A stretch of 37,612 bases of DNA. It comes from an uncultured Subdoligranulum sp. (GTDB taxonomy: Bacteria > Bacillota > Clostridia > Oscillospirales > Ruminococcaceae). The notes under the pieces are model-generated. The model saw only the letters and a list, made by a program, of their open reading frames with translations. It searched no databases and was not told the origin of the DNA. Shown in pieces: positions 22,285 to 30,531 of this stretch (position 1 is the stretch's first letter; each line of letters opens with the position of its first letter). The stretch is from the NCBI GenBank assembly GCA_900545545.1, contig UQZO01000020.1:1-37612 (forward strand), read 5' to 3'. A program made the translations under genes and the position numbers.

Positions 22285-22356
22285 TTTGCGCAAAGAATAG
22301 AAGGGGAAAGTCATCAAAAATGCAGAGTTTGTTGGGAAAAATGCAATTTGTGCAAA
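22285..22356 (+). promoter_or_regulatory. Paired TTTG(C/T)GCAAA palindromes before GH3 copy 2
   Basis: TTTGCGCAAA at 22285-22294 and TTTGTGCAAA at 22347-22356 (extended as AATTTGTGCAAATT, 22345-22358) differ by one base and are 62 bases apart. They are candidate operators for a dimeric repressor; a further palindrome TTGTGCACAA lies at 22250-22259. Confidence 0.4.
22316..22345 (+). promoter_or_regulatory. AAAAATGCA direct repeats with 21-bp period, candidate LytTR operator
   Basis: Identical 9-bp repeats AAAAATGCA at 22316-22324 and 22337-22345 are separated by 12 bases, the geometry reported for AgrA/ComE sites. They lie just upstream of a promoter whose -35 is poor, as expected for an activated gene. 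Confidence 0.5.
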
Positions 22357-22359
22357 TTT

Positions 22360-22388
22360 CGTGTAAAAAAGTGTGCTTGTGCTACAAT
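22360..22388 (+). promoter_or_regulatory. Weak promoter of GH3 copy 2
   Basis: TACAAT at 22383-22388 with a non-consensus -35 (CGTGTA, 22360-22365) at 17 bases. The leader to the ATG at 22472 is about 75 bases and ends in AGAAGGAGA. Confidence 0.5.
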
Positions 22389-22471
22389 GATGACATGCTA
22401 GAGGGGACGCCCTCACGAACGGCCGGTTCTCCCGGGGGATGCGGCCAAACCACAAGAAGGAGAAAAGAATC

Positions 22472-25400
22472 ATGGCACAAGAGAAGAAAAACGGAAAACA
22501 GACCATCAAGATCATCAAGACGGCTGTTTCCGGCGTTTTGTGTGTGGTGCTGGCCGGCGGCATTGTGGCGGCCAACGTCCTCATTCCGCCCAATGCCAGC
22601 AGTGTGCAGAGCGTCCTGGGCTTGAAGGATGCAGGCATTGACAACAGCGAAGCCAAGACCGAAGGCATTGATATGGAGTACAGCAAACCCAAGTTTGATA
22701 CTCTGGATGCCCTGATGGAGGACGAGATCGCCCTCAACAAACAGATCGCAGGCGAAGGCATTGTGCTGTTGAAAAACGACGCCAACAAGATGCCCTACAG
22801 CACCGATACCACATTCAGCTTTGTGAGCCATTCTTCGGTGGCTTACATCGGCGGTGCCAAAGGCGACCTCAAGACTGCCTTTGAAGCCAGCGGCTTCGGC
22901 GTGAACGAAACCCTGTGGAACTTCTACAGCGAGGGCAACGGCAAGGATTATGTCCGCGGTGTCGGCTCGGTGAGTTATGGCGATGACGAGGACTTCTCCA
23001 TCAACGAATGCCCGCTCTCTGTGATGCAGAGCGAAGAAGGCCTGCTGGATTCCATGAAGGGCACCGTGCCGGTCTTCGTGTTCAGCCGCATCGTGGGCGA
23101 GGGCCGCGATATGCCCCGCTCCATGTACAACCATACCGATGTGCCGGAGGACCAGTCCAAGACGTACCTGGAACCCAACTCCGATGAGCTGGCGATCCTG
23201 CAATACCTCAATGATAATTTTGACGACGTGGTGCTGCTGCTCAACTCCGGCGCCGCGGTGGACCTGAGCTGGGTCAACCAGTTCCCCAACATCCATACCG
23301 TCATTTCCGCGCCGTCCATGGGTGACTACGGCCTGTATTCTCTGGCCGAGATCTTCGCCGGCAACATCAACCCCTCCGGCCGCACCGTGGATACCTACGA
23401 GGCCGACCCGCTGAGCAGCCCCGCCGCTCAGAACTTCGGTGACTTCTCTTACTACACCGAGGATGGCGAGCAGACCAAGTACAACTACGTCAGCTATAAA
23501 GAGGGTATCTACGTTGGCTACCGCTATTATGAAACCCGCTACGAGGATACCGTTCTTGGGCAGGGCAACCCCGGCGACTACAGCTATGCCGATTCGGTGA
23601 TCTACCCCTTCGGCTACGGCCTGTCCTATACTACCTTTGAGTGGTCCAACTACAAGACTTCCTGGGATGGCACCACCTGCACCGTCACGGTGGACGTAAA
23701 GAACACCGGTTCCCGTGCCGGTAAAGATGTAGTGGAAGTCTTTGCCCAGAGCCCCTACACCGACTACGATAAGGCCAACAATATCGAAAAATCCTCCGTC
23801 GAGCTGGTGGGCTATGCCAAGACCTCGGAACTGGCGCCCGGCGCTTCCGAGACGGTCACTGTGACCTTTGACCAGGAACAGCTCAAGTCTTACGACTACA
23901 CGACCGCCAAGACTTATATTTTGGATGCGGGCGATTACTACATCACCGCCGCCAAGAACGCCCATGACGCTGTCAACAACATTCTGGCGGTGAAGGGCAA
24001 GACGGTGGAGGACGGTATGACCGCAGAGGGCAACCCCGCCCTGGTCGCCACCTATACCCCGTCCAACGGCACCGTGGACACCACCACCTACGCCAACGAT
24101 ACTACTACTGGTGTGGCCATTACCAATCTGTTTGATGACGCCAACGGCGGCTTGCAGTACCTGTCCCGTCAGGACTGGGTCGGTACCTGGCCTACCACCG
24201 ACGGTGAGGTCAGCGACCAAATCAGCACCTGGGGCAACCAGATCAACGGTACCGATGCCAACGGTCAGCCTGCTTCCTACACCTACTATAAGACTATCAG
24301 CGACGAGGAACTGGCCAAACTGGATTCCTTCGATTCCCTCAATCCCACCGACCCCGCGACCCTGACCGATACCCCGGTCTATGGTGCGGACAACGGCCTG
24401 GGGCTGATCGATATGCGTGGCCTTTCTTATGATGATCCCAAGTGGAACCAGCTGCTGGACCAGCTGACCCCCGACGATTACCAGACCCTGATTACCCAGT
24501 CCGGTTACGGCACGGCGGCCATCAAGTCGGTGGATAAACCTGCCGCTACCGACCGTGATACCGCTACCGGCCTGATCAACTACGGCATTGATGAAAGCGG
24601 TAACTTTACCTTCAGCCAGAACATCAACCATGCCGGTGTTGTGGTGCTGGCCCAGACCTACAACGATGAACTGGCCCTGCACTTCGGCGAAAATATCGGC
24701 GATGAATCCTACTACCTGGATGTAGACGGCTGGTACGCACCGGCCATGAACACTCACCGCACCCCGTTCTCCGGCCGTAATGCCGAGTACTACTCCGAAG
24801 ATCCTTTCCTGGCTGGCTCTATGGCAGCGCAGGAAGTCCGCGGCGTTGCTTCCCGTGGCATGTACGTCTTTGTGAAGCACTTCGCTATCAATGACCAGGA
24901 AAACCACCGCGGTGACCGTGACGGACAGTACAGCCTGGCCACCTTCCTGAATGAGCAGGCAGCTCGCGAGATTTATCTCGAACCCTTTGAACTGGCCGTC
25001 AAGAGCGGCACGGTGGATATGAACTACGCCCAGGATAACGGCGACGGTACTTATTCCAACGCTACCACCCAGATCCCGGCTTGTACCGGTGTTATGACCT
25101 CTTTCAACCGCATCGGCTATACCTGGGCCGGCGGCAACTACAACCTCATTGCCGGCCTGCTGCGCAATGAATGGGGTTTCCATGGCTTCGTCATTACCGA
25201 CAACGCCAACACCGGTGTCTTTATGGATGCCGGCCAGATGATTCAGGCTGGTGCCGACGGCAAGCTCACTAATCTGCCTACCGGTGTCCGTTACACCTTC
25301 GATAAGGATAATGTTTCGGATTACCACTACGGACGTGAAGCGGTGCACAACATTCTGTACACCATTGCGAATTCCAAGGTGATGAACGGTGGTATGCCGG

Positions 25401-25534
25401 GCAGCGACTATGTCGCGGCTGTTGAACCCTACCAGACGGTGATCTACGCTGTGGATGCTGTATGCGGCGTGCTGATCCTGATTCTGGTTGTACTGACGGT
25501 GCTGCGTTTCCGCAAGAAGAAGCAGGCTGCGTAA
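22472..25534 (+). CDS. Membrane-anchored, domain-permuted GH3 beta-glucosidase-like enzyme (copy 2)
   Basis: 1020 residues, start MAQEKKNGKQ. Same plan as copy 1: N-terminal membrane helix (about 12-35), alpha/beta domain first (IVLLKNDANKMPY; candidate acid/base E210 in GEGRD), PFGYGLSYTTF and FnIII-like domain, then the barrel with RNAEYYSEDPFLAG, KHFAINDQENHR and nucleophile D910 in VITDN, and a C-terminal membrane helix with RFRKKK. Long stretches match copy 1 nearly word for word (SPYTDYDKAN, TTAKTYILDAGDYY), so they are paralogues. The barrel-entry SDGP-type motif is replaced by TDRDTATG. It probably trims glycosides at the cell surface; substrate unknown. Likely regulated by the LytTR system just upstream. 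Confidence 0.85.
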   Translation: MAQEKKNGKQTIKIIKTAVSGVLCVVLAGGIVAANVLIPPNASSVQSVLGLKDAGIDNSEAKTEGIDMEYSKPKFDTLDALMEDEIALNKQIAGEGIVLLKNDANKMPYSTDTTFSFVSHSSVAYIGGAKGDLKTAFEASGFGVNETLWNFYSEGNGKDYVRGVGSVSYGDDEDFSINECPLSVMQSEEGLLDSMKGTVPVFVFSRIVGEGRDMPRSMYNHTDVPEDQSKTYLEPNSDELAILQYLNDNFDDVVLLLNSGAAVDLSWVNQFPNIHTVISAPSMGDYGLYSLAEIFAGNINPSGRTVDTYEADPLSSPAAQNFGDFSYYTEDGEQTKYNYVSYKEGIYVGYRYYETRYEDTVLGQGNPGDYSYADSVIYPFGYGLSYTTFEWSNYKTSWDGTTCTVTVDVKNTGSRAGKDVVEVFAQSPYTDYDKANNIEKSSVELVGYAKTSELAPGASETVTVTFDQEQLKSYDYTTAKTYILDAGDYYITAAKNAHDAVNNILAVKGKTVEDGMTAEGNPALVATYTPSNGTVDTTTYANDTTTGVAITNLFDDANGGLQYLSRQDWVGTWPTTDGEVSDQISTWGNQINGTDANGQPASYTYYKTISDEELAKLDSFDSLNPTDPATLTDTPVYGADNGLGLIDMRGLSYDDPKWNQLLDQLTPDDYQTLITQSGYGTAAIKSVDKPAATDRDTATGLINYGIDESGNFTFSQNINHAGVVVLAQTYNDELALHFGENIGDESYYLDVDGWYAPAMNTHRTPFSGRNAEYYSEDPFLAGSMAAQEVRGVASRGMYVFVKHFAINDQENHRGDRDGQYSLATFLNEQAAREIYLEPFELAVKSGTVDMNYAQDNGDGTYSNATTQIPACTGVMTSFNRIGYTWAGGNYNLIAGLLRNEWGFHGFVITDNANTGVFMDAGQMIQAGADGKLTNLPTGVRYTFDKDNVSDYHYGREAVHNILYTIANSKVMNGGMPGSDYVAAVEPYQTVIYAVDAVCGVLILILVVLTVLRFRKKKQAA

Positions 25535-25555
25535 GCAATCCGTGTTGACCGTAAA

Positions 25556-25584
25556 GCCTGCCCCCGCTTTTTGCGGGGGCAGGC
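25556..25584 (+). terminator. Hairpin between GH3 copy 2 and the conventional GH3
   Basis: Perfect 12-bp stem GCCTGCCCCCGC / GCGGGGGCAGGC with a T5 loop. No T run follows, so part of the transcription may continue into the next gene, whose start is 20 bases on and which shows no separate promoter. Confidence 0.7.
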
Positions 25585-25603
25585 CCTTTGTAAGGAGTAC
25601 ACT

Positions 25604-28033
25604 ATGAATTACGCAGAAACCATCCGCCGGCTGACGCTGGAACAGAAATGTGCCCTGCTCTCGGGCGGGGATACCTTCCAGTCCCGGGCACTGCCCTCCT
25701 GCGGCATTCCGGCCATCTGGCTGTCCGACGGGCCCCACGGCGTGCGCAAACAGGCGGGCGCCAGCGACCATCTGGGCATCAACCCCAGCGAGCCGGCCAC
25801 CTGCTTCCCCACGGCGTCCGCCGTGGCCTCCAGCTGGGACCCCGAACTGGGCGAGGAGCTGGGCCGGGCCCTGGGCCGGGAAGCGGCCGCCCAGGACGTG
25901 GCGGTGCTGCTGGGCCCCGGCCTCAACGTCAAGCGCAGCCCGCTGTGCGGGCGCAACTTCGAGTACTTCTCGGAGGACCCCTACCTGGCCGGCAAGATGG
26001 CCGCGGCCTACATCCGCGGCATCCAGGCAAATGGCATCGCCGCCTGCCCCAAGCATTTTGCCGCCAACAACCAGGAACTGCGCCGCATGGCCAGCGACTC
26101 CATCGTGGACGAGCGCACCCTGCGGGAGCTGTACCTGACCAACTTTGAAATTGCCGTCACCGAGGGCCATCCCAAGACCATCATGACGAGCTACAACCTC
26201 ATCAACGGCACCTACGCCAACGAAAACTACCACCTGCTGCAGGAGATCCTGCGGGATGGCTGGGGCTTCGACGGCGCCGTCGTCACCGACTGGGGCGGCT
26301 CCAACGACCACGCCCTGGGCGTCAAGAACGGCTCCACGCTGGAAATGCCTGCGCCGGGGCTGGATTCCGCCCGGGAACTGTGCAAGGCCGTGCAGGACGG
26401 CAAGATCTCCGAGGGGGACATCAACGCCCGCCTGGAGGAACTGCTGGACCTCATCGGCACCACCATCGAGGCGCTGGGCAAAGCCCCCAAGACCATCGAC
26501 TGGGATGCCCACCACGCCCTGGCCCGCAAAGCCGCGGCCGAGAGCATCGTGCTGCTGAAAAACAAGGGCGGCCTGCTGCCCCTGGACCCCGCCGCCAAGG
26601 TGGCGGTCATCGGCGACTTTGCCCGGACCCCGCGCTATCAGGGCGCCGGTTCCAGCATGGTCAACGCACCCCGGGTGGACAGCTTCCTGGAGGCGCTGAA
26701 AGCCAGCGACGTGCAGACGGTGGGCTATGCCCAGGGCTTCGACCGCCAGGGCAAGCCCGACGGCAAACTCCAGGCCCAGGCCGTGGAACTGGCCGCCAAG
26801 GCTGACGTGGTGCTGCTCTTCCTGGGCCTCGACGAGGTCAAGGAGAGCGAGGGCCTCGACCGCAGCGATATGAAACTGTCCAAAAACCAGATCGACCTGC
26901 TGCTGGCCGTGCACCGCACCAACCCCCGGCTGGTGGTGGTGCTCAGCAGCGGCAGCGCCGTGGAAACCGGCTGGCAGAGCCATTGCGAGGCCCTGCTGTG
27001 GGCCGGGCTGGGCGGTCAGGCCGGGGCCGATGCCGTGCTGGACGTGCTGACCGGCAAGGTCAACCCTGCCGGACATCTGGCCGAAACCTGGCCCCTGCAC
27101 TGCGAGGACAACCCCTCCTACCACAACTTTGGCCGCGACGGCCGCAACGTGGAGTACCGCGAGGGCCTCTATGTGGGCTATCGCTACTACCAGACCGCCG
27201 GTGTGCCGGTGGCCTATCCCTTCGGTTACGGCCTGTCCTACACCGAATTCGCCTACAGCGACCTGAAAGCCACCCCCACCGGGGTGACCGTCACCGTGAA
27301 AAACACCGGCGACCGCGCCGGTGATGAGGTGGTGCAGGTCTACATTGCCAAACCCGACGCCAAGGTCTTCCGCCCCGCCCAGGAGCTGAAGGGCTTCGCC
27401 CGCGTCCACCTCGAAGCAGGGGAGAGCCGCACCGTCACCATCCCGCTGGATGACAAGGCGTTCCGCTACTGGAACGACCCCGCCAACCGCTGGGCTGTGG
27501 AGGGCGGCAGCTACGAGGTGCGGGTGGGCGGCTGCAGCGCCGACATCCGCCTGACCGCCACCGTCCAGGTGCAGGGCAGCGGCGACGCCAACCCCTACGA
27601 CGGTCTGGCCCTGCCCCACTATGCGGGCGGCCAGGTGCAGGATGTGCCCGACGGGGAATTCACCGCCCTGCTGGGCCATGCCATCCCGTCGCCCAAGGTG
27701 GCCATCGACCGCAACATGACCCTGGGCGAGATCGGCCATACCCGCAGCCCCCTGGGCTGGCTGGTGCATGTGATCCACAAGCATCTGCTTACCAAGAGCC
27801 TGGAAAGCGGCACCCCCGACCTGAACCTGCTCTTCAACTACAACATGCCGCTGCGGGCCATCGCCAAGATGACCGGGGGCATCGTCAGCATGGGCATGGT
27901 GGACGGCCTGGTCATGGAGCTGAAAGGCTTCTGGATCATCGGCATTCTCCGGGTGATCGTGGAGGCCGTCAAGAATCAGATGGCCAACAAAGCCATGGAA
28001 AAACGCCTGTCCGAAGGAGGCCGCAAGTCATGA
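25604..28033 (+). CDS. Conventional GH3 beta-glucosidase-like enzyme with C-terminal extension
   Basis: 809 residues, TAAGGAG before ATG. Barrel first: SDGPHGVRKQ substrate loop, RNFEYFSEDPYLAG, CPKHFAANNQ, nucleophile D229 in VVTDWGG; then the alpha/beta domain with candidate acid/base E416 in ESEGLDR, PFGYGLSYTEF and a FnIII-like domain to about 650. No signal peptide, so it is cytoplasmic. About 110 extra residues follow, including amphipathic/hydrophobic stretches (GGIVSMGMVDGLVMELKGFW), perhaps for membrane association. It is coupled by a 4-base overlap to the GtrA-like gene. It probably hydrolyses imported beta-glucosides; substrate not determined. Confidence 0.9.
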   Translation: MNYAETIRRLTLEQKCALLSGGDTFQSRALPSCGIPAIWLSDGPHGVRKQAGASDHLGINPSEPATCFPTASAVASSWDPELGEELGRALGREAAAQDVAVLLGPGLNVKRSPLCGRNFEYFSEDPYLAGKMAAAYIRGIQANGIAACPKHFAANNQELRRMASDSIVDERTLRELYLTNFEIAVTEGHPKTIMTSYNLINGTYANENYHLLQEILRDGWGFDGAVVTDWGGSNDHALGVKNGSTLEMPAPGLDSARELCKAVQDGKISEGDINARLEELLDLIGTTIEALGKAPKTIDWDAHHALARKAAAESIVLLKNKGGLLPLDPAAKVAVIGDFARTPRYQGAGSSMVNAPRVDSFLEALKASDVQTVGYAQGFDRQGKPDGKLQAQAVELAAKADVVLLFLGLDEVKESEGLDRSDMKLSKNQIDLLLAVHRTNPRLVVVLSSGSAVETGWQSHCEALLWAGLGGQAGADAVLDVLTGKVNPAGHLAETWPLHCEDNPSYHNFGRDGRNVEYREGLYVGYRYYQTAGVPVAYPFGYGLSYTEFAYSDLKATPTGVTVTVKNTGDRAGDEVVQVYIAKPDAKVFRPAQELKGFARVHLEAGESRTVTIPLDDKAFRYWNDPANRWAVEGGSYEVRVGGCSADIRLTATVQVQGSGDANPYDGLALPHYAGGQVQDVPDGEFTALLGHAIPSPKVAIDRNMTLGEIGHTRSPLGWLVHVIHKHLLTKSLESGTPDLNLLFNYNMPLRAIAKMTGGIVSMGMVDGLVMELKGFWIIGILRVIVEAVKNQMANKAMEKRLSEGGRKS

Positions 28034-28587
28034 ATCTCTGGAACTCTTTTGCCCAAAAACACCCGGCTGCCGCCAAGTGGGTGCGCGAAGGCGGACTCTT
28101 CGTCATCGTCAGCAACCTCATCACGGTGTTCAAATACCTGATGCTCCAGTTCCTGCCCGCAGCCTTTGCGGGCCTGGGCGACGCCAGCTTCGGCTGGCCC
28201 GGCATCCCCGTGACCCTCTTCGGGGAGACCTTCGAGTGGAACATCCTGGGCTATGACCAGGCCCACGGCGGCCTTGCCTACTTCTGCGCCTACATGGTGG
28301 CCATGGTCATCGGCGAGTGCATCAACTTCCCGATCCAGCGCAACTTCGTCTTCCGTTCCCACGGCAAACTGGGCCCCCAGATTGCCTGGTACCTGGTGGC
28401 GTTCTGCGTCATTACCTGCATCGTCAACTCCATCAATTGCATCTGGGTGGCGGTGGCAGGCCTGCTGGTGCCCGACTTCATCTACAATATCGGCACCACG
28501 GTGCTTAACGGCGGCATCTCGATGGTGGTCTTCTTCTTCGTGAACAAGATCATCTTCCCCTCCGAAAAGCCCGAAACTTCCCGCTGA
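28030..28587 (+). CDS. GtrA-like membrane protein
   Basis: 185 residues with four membrane helices (about 22-42, 90-112, 118-140, 152-175) and the conserved FPIQRNFVFR motif between helices 2 and 3, typical of GtrA/DPMS1-like proteins. The family is linked to moving lipid-linked sugars across the membrane or assisting glycosyltransferases. ATG overlaps the GH3 stop. The pairing with GH3 suggests a role in surface glycan handling, but direct evidence is lacking. Confidence 0.85.
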   Translation: MNLWNSFAQKHPAAAKWVREGGLFVIVSNLITVFKYLMLQFLPAAFAGLGDASFGWPGIPVTLFGETFEWNILGYDQAHGGLAYFCAYMVAMVIGECINFPIQRNFVFRSHGKLGPQIAWYLVAFCVITCIVNSINCIWVAVAGLLVPDFIYNIGTTVLNGGISMVVFFFVNKIIFPSEKPETSR

Positions 28588-28630
28588 TTATCCAGCCCCG
28601 CTCTTTCGGTAAGAGGTTTTTCTTCCATCG

Positions 28631-28670
28631 GAAAACCGCCGGCCCCCAAGGACCAGCGGTTTTCTTTTTT
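28631..28670 (+). terminator. Terminator of the GH3-GtrA operon
   Basis: Stem GAAAACCGC / GCGGTTTTC (28631-28639, 28656-28664) followed by six T. Confidence 0.85.
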
Positions 28671-28719
28671 GTATAGAATTTTGATATAATACAATTTGTA
28701 TAAAATGGAAAGGCGGAAA

Positions 28720-29037
28720 TCAGCGGCAGCCGTTTATGCCGCAGCTGCGGTGCTCCACAATTTCCTCGGTGCGCACCGGCGGCTGGCCCAGCCAGCCCAG
28801 CGCTTCGTCCAGGTCCAGCGTTTTGGCACCGTCCTCCCGCACAAAAAGGGGGACGCCGATGCCGCCGCGCTCCCGTACCGGGGCCAGCACGGGGTCATGG
28901 TCCCGCAGGGCCAGAAATTCCCGCAGGTTGTCGGTGCTGGCGGTGATGTCGATATATTCCGCCGCAAAACCGCGGCTTTGCTGCAGGGCGCGGTAGTTCC
29001 GGCAGTCGATGCAGATGGGGGTCCCGTAAACTTTCAT
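28720..29037 (-). CDS. Glutaredoxin-like protein
   Basis: 105 residues, GAAAGGAG before ATG. N-terminal thioredoxin-fold strand MKVYGTPICIDC with redox pair C9/C12, cis-Pro region GVPLFV, and a second cysteine pair near the C-terminus (SCGINGC). It is cytoplasmic and likely reduces disulfides or shuttles thiol groups. Single gene, divergent from the UDP-glucose dehydrogenase gene. The CIDC motif is not the classical CPYC, so glutathione dependence is uncertain, as expected in organisms that often lack glutathione. Confidence 0.85.
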   Translation of the reverse strand: MKVYGTPICIDCRNYRALQQSRGFAAEYIDITASTDNLREFLALRDHDPVLAPVRERGGIGVPLFVREDGAKTLDLDEALGWLGQPPVRTEEIVEHRSCGINGCR

Positions 29038-29078
29038 GGGAAAAATCTCCTTTCGGTGGGGCCGTGGCCCCTGGGAAT

Positions 29079-29107
29079 ATTGTAGCAGTATGTGGGCGGC
29101 GACGCAA
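29079..29107 (-). promoter_or_regulatory. Promoter of the glutaredoxin-like gene
   Basis: On the minus strand TTGCGT (29107-29102), 17-base spacer, TACAAT (29084-29079). Confidence 0.75.
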
Positions 29108-29135
29108 CGCAAAGTTCCGGCGCGGGGGGCGCAGG

Positions 29136-29164
29136 TTGAAATAAAGGGCGGTGTATGGTACAAT
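29136..29164 (+). promoter_or_regulatory. Promoter of the UDP-glucose dehydrogenase gene
   Basis: TTGAAA (29136-29141), 17-base spacer, TACAAT (29159-29164), 47 bases before the ATG. Confidence 0.8.
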
Positions 29165-29211
29165 AAAAACAGCGTGCCGGGGGCGGTTCCCCGGAAAAAG
29201 GAGTACAATCT

Positions 29212-30444
29212 ATGAAAATTGCAGTTGCAGGTACCGGTTATGTGGGCCTTTCCATCGCGACGCTGCTGGCACAGCATCATCATGTGACGGCGGTGGACAT
29301 TCTGCCGGAAAAGGTGGAAAAGATCAATCGCCGGAAATCCCCCATTCAGGACGAGTACATCGAAAAATACCTGCGCGAAAAGCCGCTGGACCTGGTGGCC
29401 ACCCTGGACGGCGAGGCCGCCTATGCCGACGCCGAGTTCGTGGTCATCGCGGCGCCCACCAACTACGACAGCAAGAAAAATTTCTTTGATACCTCGGCGG
29501 TGGAGGATGTCATCCATCTGGTGATGCGGGTGAACCCCAACGCCATCATGGTCATCAAATCTACCATCCCCGTGGGGTACACCAAGCAGATCCGGGAAAA
29601 GACCGGCAGCAAGAACATCCTCTTCAGCCCCGAATTTCTGCGGGAGAGCAAGGCCCTCTACGACAACCTCTACCCCAGCCGCATCATCGTGGGCACCGAC
29701 CCTGACGATGCACGCCTGACCGAGAAAGCCCACCTCTTTGCGGGGCTTTTGCAGGAGGGCGCCCTCAAGGAAAACATCGACACCCTCTTCATGGGCTTCA
29801 CCGAGGCGGAGGCCGTCAAGCTCTTCGCCAACACCTACCTGGCCCTGCGGGTGAGTTACTTCAACGAGCTGGACACCTACGCCGAGTCCAAGGGGCTGAA
29901 CACCCGGGATATCATCGAGGGAGTCTGCCTTGACCCCCGCATCGGCAACCACTACAACAACCCCAGCTTCGGTTACGGCGGCTACTGCCTGCCCAAGGAT
30001 ACCAAACAGCTGCTGGCCAACTATGCCGACGTGCCGGAAAACCTCATCGAGGCCATCGTCGCCTCCAACCGCACCCGCAAGGATTTCATCGCCGACCGGG
30101 TGCTGGAACTGGCCGGCGCCTACACCGGCAGCAGCGACTATGACCCCGCCCGGGAGCGCCCGGTGGTGGTGGGCGTCTACCGCCTGACCATGAAGTCCAA
30201 CTCCGACAACTTCCGCCAGTCCAGCATCCAGGGCGTTATGAAACGCATCAAGGCCAAGGGCGCCGAGGTCATCATCTACGAGCCCACGCTGGAGGACGGC
30301 GCCACCTTCTTCGGCAGCCGGGTGGTCAACGACCTGGACAAGTTCAAGGCCGAAAGCAAGGCCATCATCGCCAACCGGTACGACAGTGTGCTGGATGACG
30401 TGAAAAGCAAGGTCTATACCCGCGACCTCTTCCGCCGCGACTAA
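29212..30444 (+). CDS. ugd: UDP-glucose 6-dehydrogenase (nucleotide-sugar dehydrogenase)
   Basis: 410 residues. N-terminal Rossmann motif GTGYVGLSIA binds NAD; the central helix carries the conserved ANTYLALRVSYFNELD; the catalytic cysteine is C259 in GYGGYCLPKD; the C-terminal UDP-binding domain contains VYRLTMKSNSDNFRQSS. It oxidises UDP-glucose twice to UDP-glucuronate for capsule or wall polymers. The shorter form and the KSNSDNFR segment resemble the Clostridia/Streptococcus HasB-Cap type. Single gene between its own promoter and a symmetrical hairpin; no capsule operon is attached. A UDP-mannose-type dehydrogenase is less likely. Confidence 0.9.
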   Translation: MKIAVAGTGYVGLSIATLLAQHHHVTAVDILPEKVEKINRRKSPIQDEYIEKYLREKPLDLVATLDGEAAYADAEFVVIAAPTNYDSKKNFFDTSAVEDVIHLVMRVNPNAIMVIKSTIPVGYTKQIREKTGSKNILFSPEFLRESKALYDNLYPSRIIVGTDPDDARLTEKAHLFAGLLQEGALKENIDTLFMGFTEAEAVKLFANTYLALRVSYFNELDTYAESKGLNTRDIIEGVCLDPRIGNHYNNPSFGYGGYCLPKDTKQLLANYADVPENLIEAIVASNRTRKDFIADRVLELAGAYTGSSDYDPARERPVVVGVYRLTMKSNSDNFRQSSIQGVMKRIKAKGAEVIIYEPTLEDGATFFGSRVVNDLDKFKAESKAIIANRYDSVLDDVKSKVYTRDLFRRD

Positions 30445-30461
30445 AGCTGTCTTCATACAAG

Positions 30462-30507
30462 GCAAAGCCCCCGCGGGGCCGGATTTCCGGCCCCGCGGGG
30501 GCTTTGC
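30462..30507. terminator. Symmetrical 21-bp hairpin between convergent genes
   Basis: Perfect 21-bp inverted repeat (30462-30482 and 30487-30507) around an ATTT loop, lying between ugd and the convergent ABC gene. It is strongly GC-rich and has no T run on either side, and serves both strands. Confidence 0.75.
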
Positions 30508-30531
30508 ATGTGGAGGGGAAAAGGGCAGCGG

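Noticed and set aside
22382..27784. Very long minus-strand open frame (1800 codons) opposite the GH3 genes
   Set aside because: It is antisense to two well-supported GH3 genes, has low-complexity G/V/H/Q-rich translation and no domain or ribosome site. It arises from the GC-rich third positions of the true genes.
28665..28720. Possible plus-strand promoter (TATAAT at 28685) reading into the glutaredoxin gene antisense
   Set aside because: No -35 at acceptable spacing and no plus-strand gene follows; likely AT-rich terminator flank.
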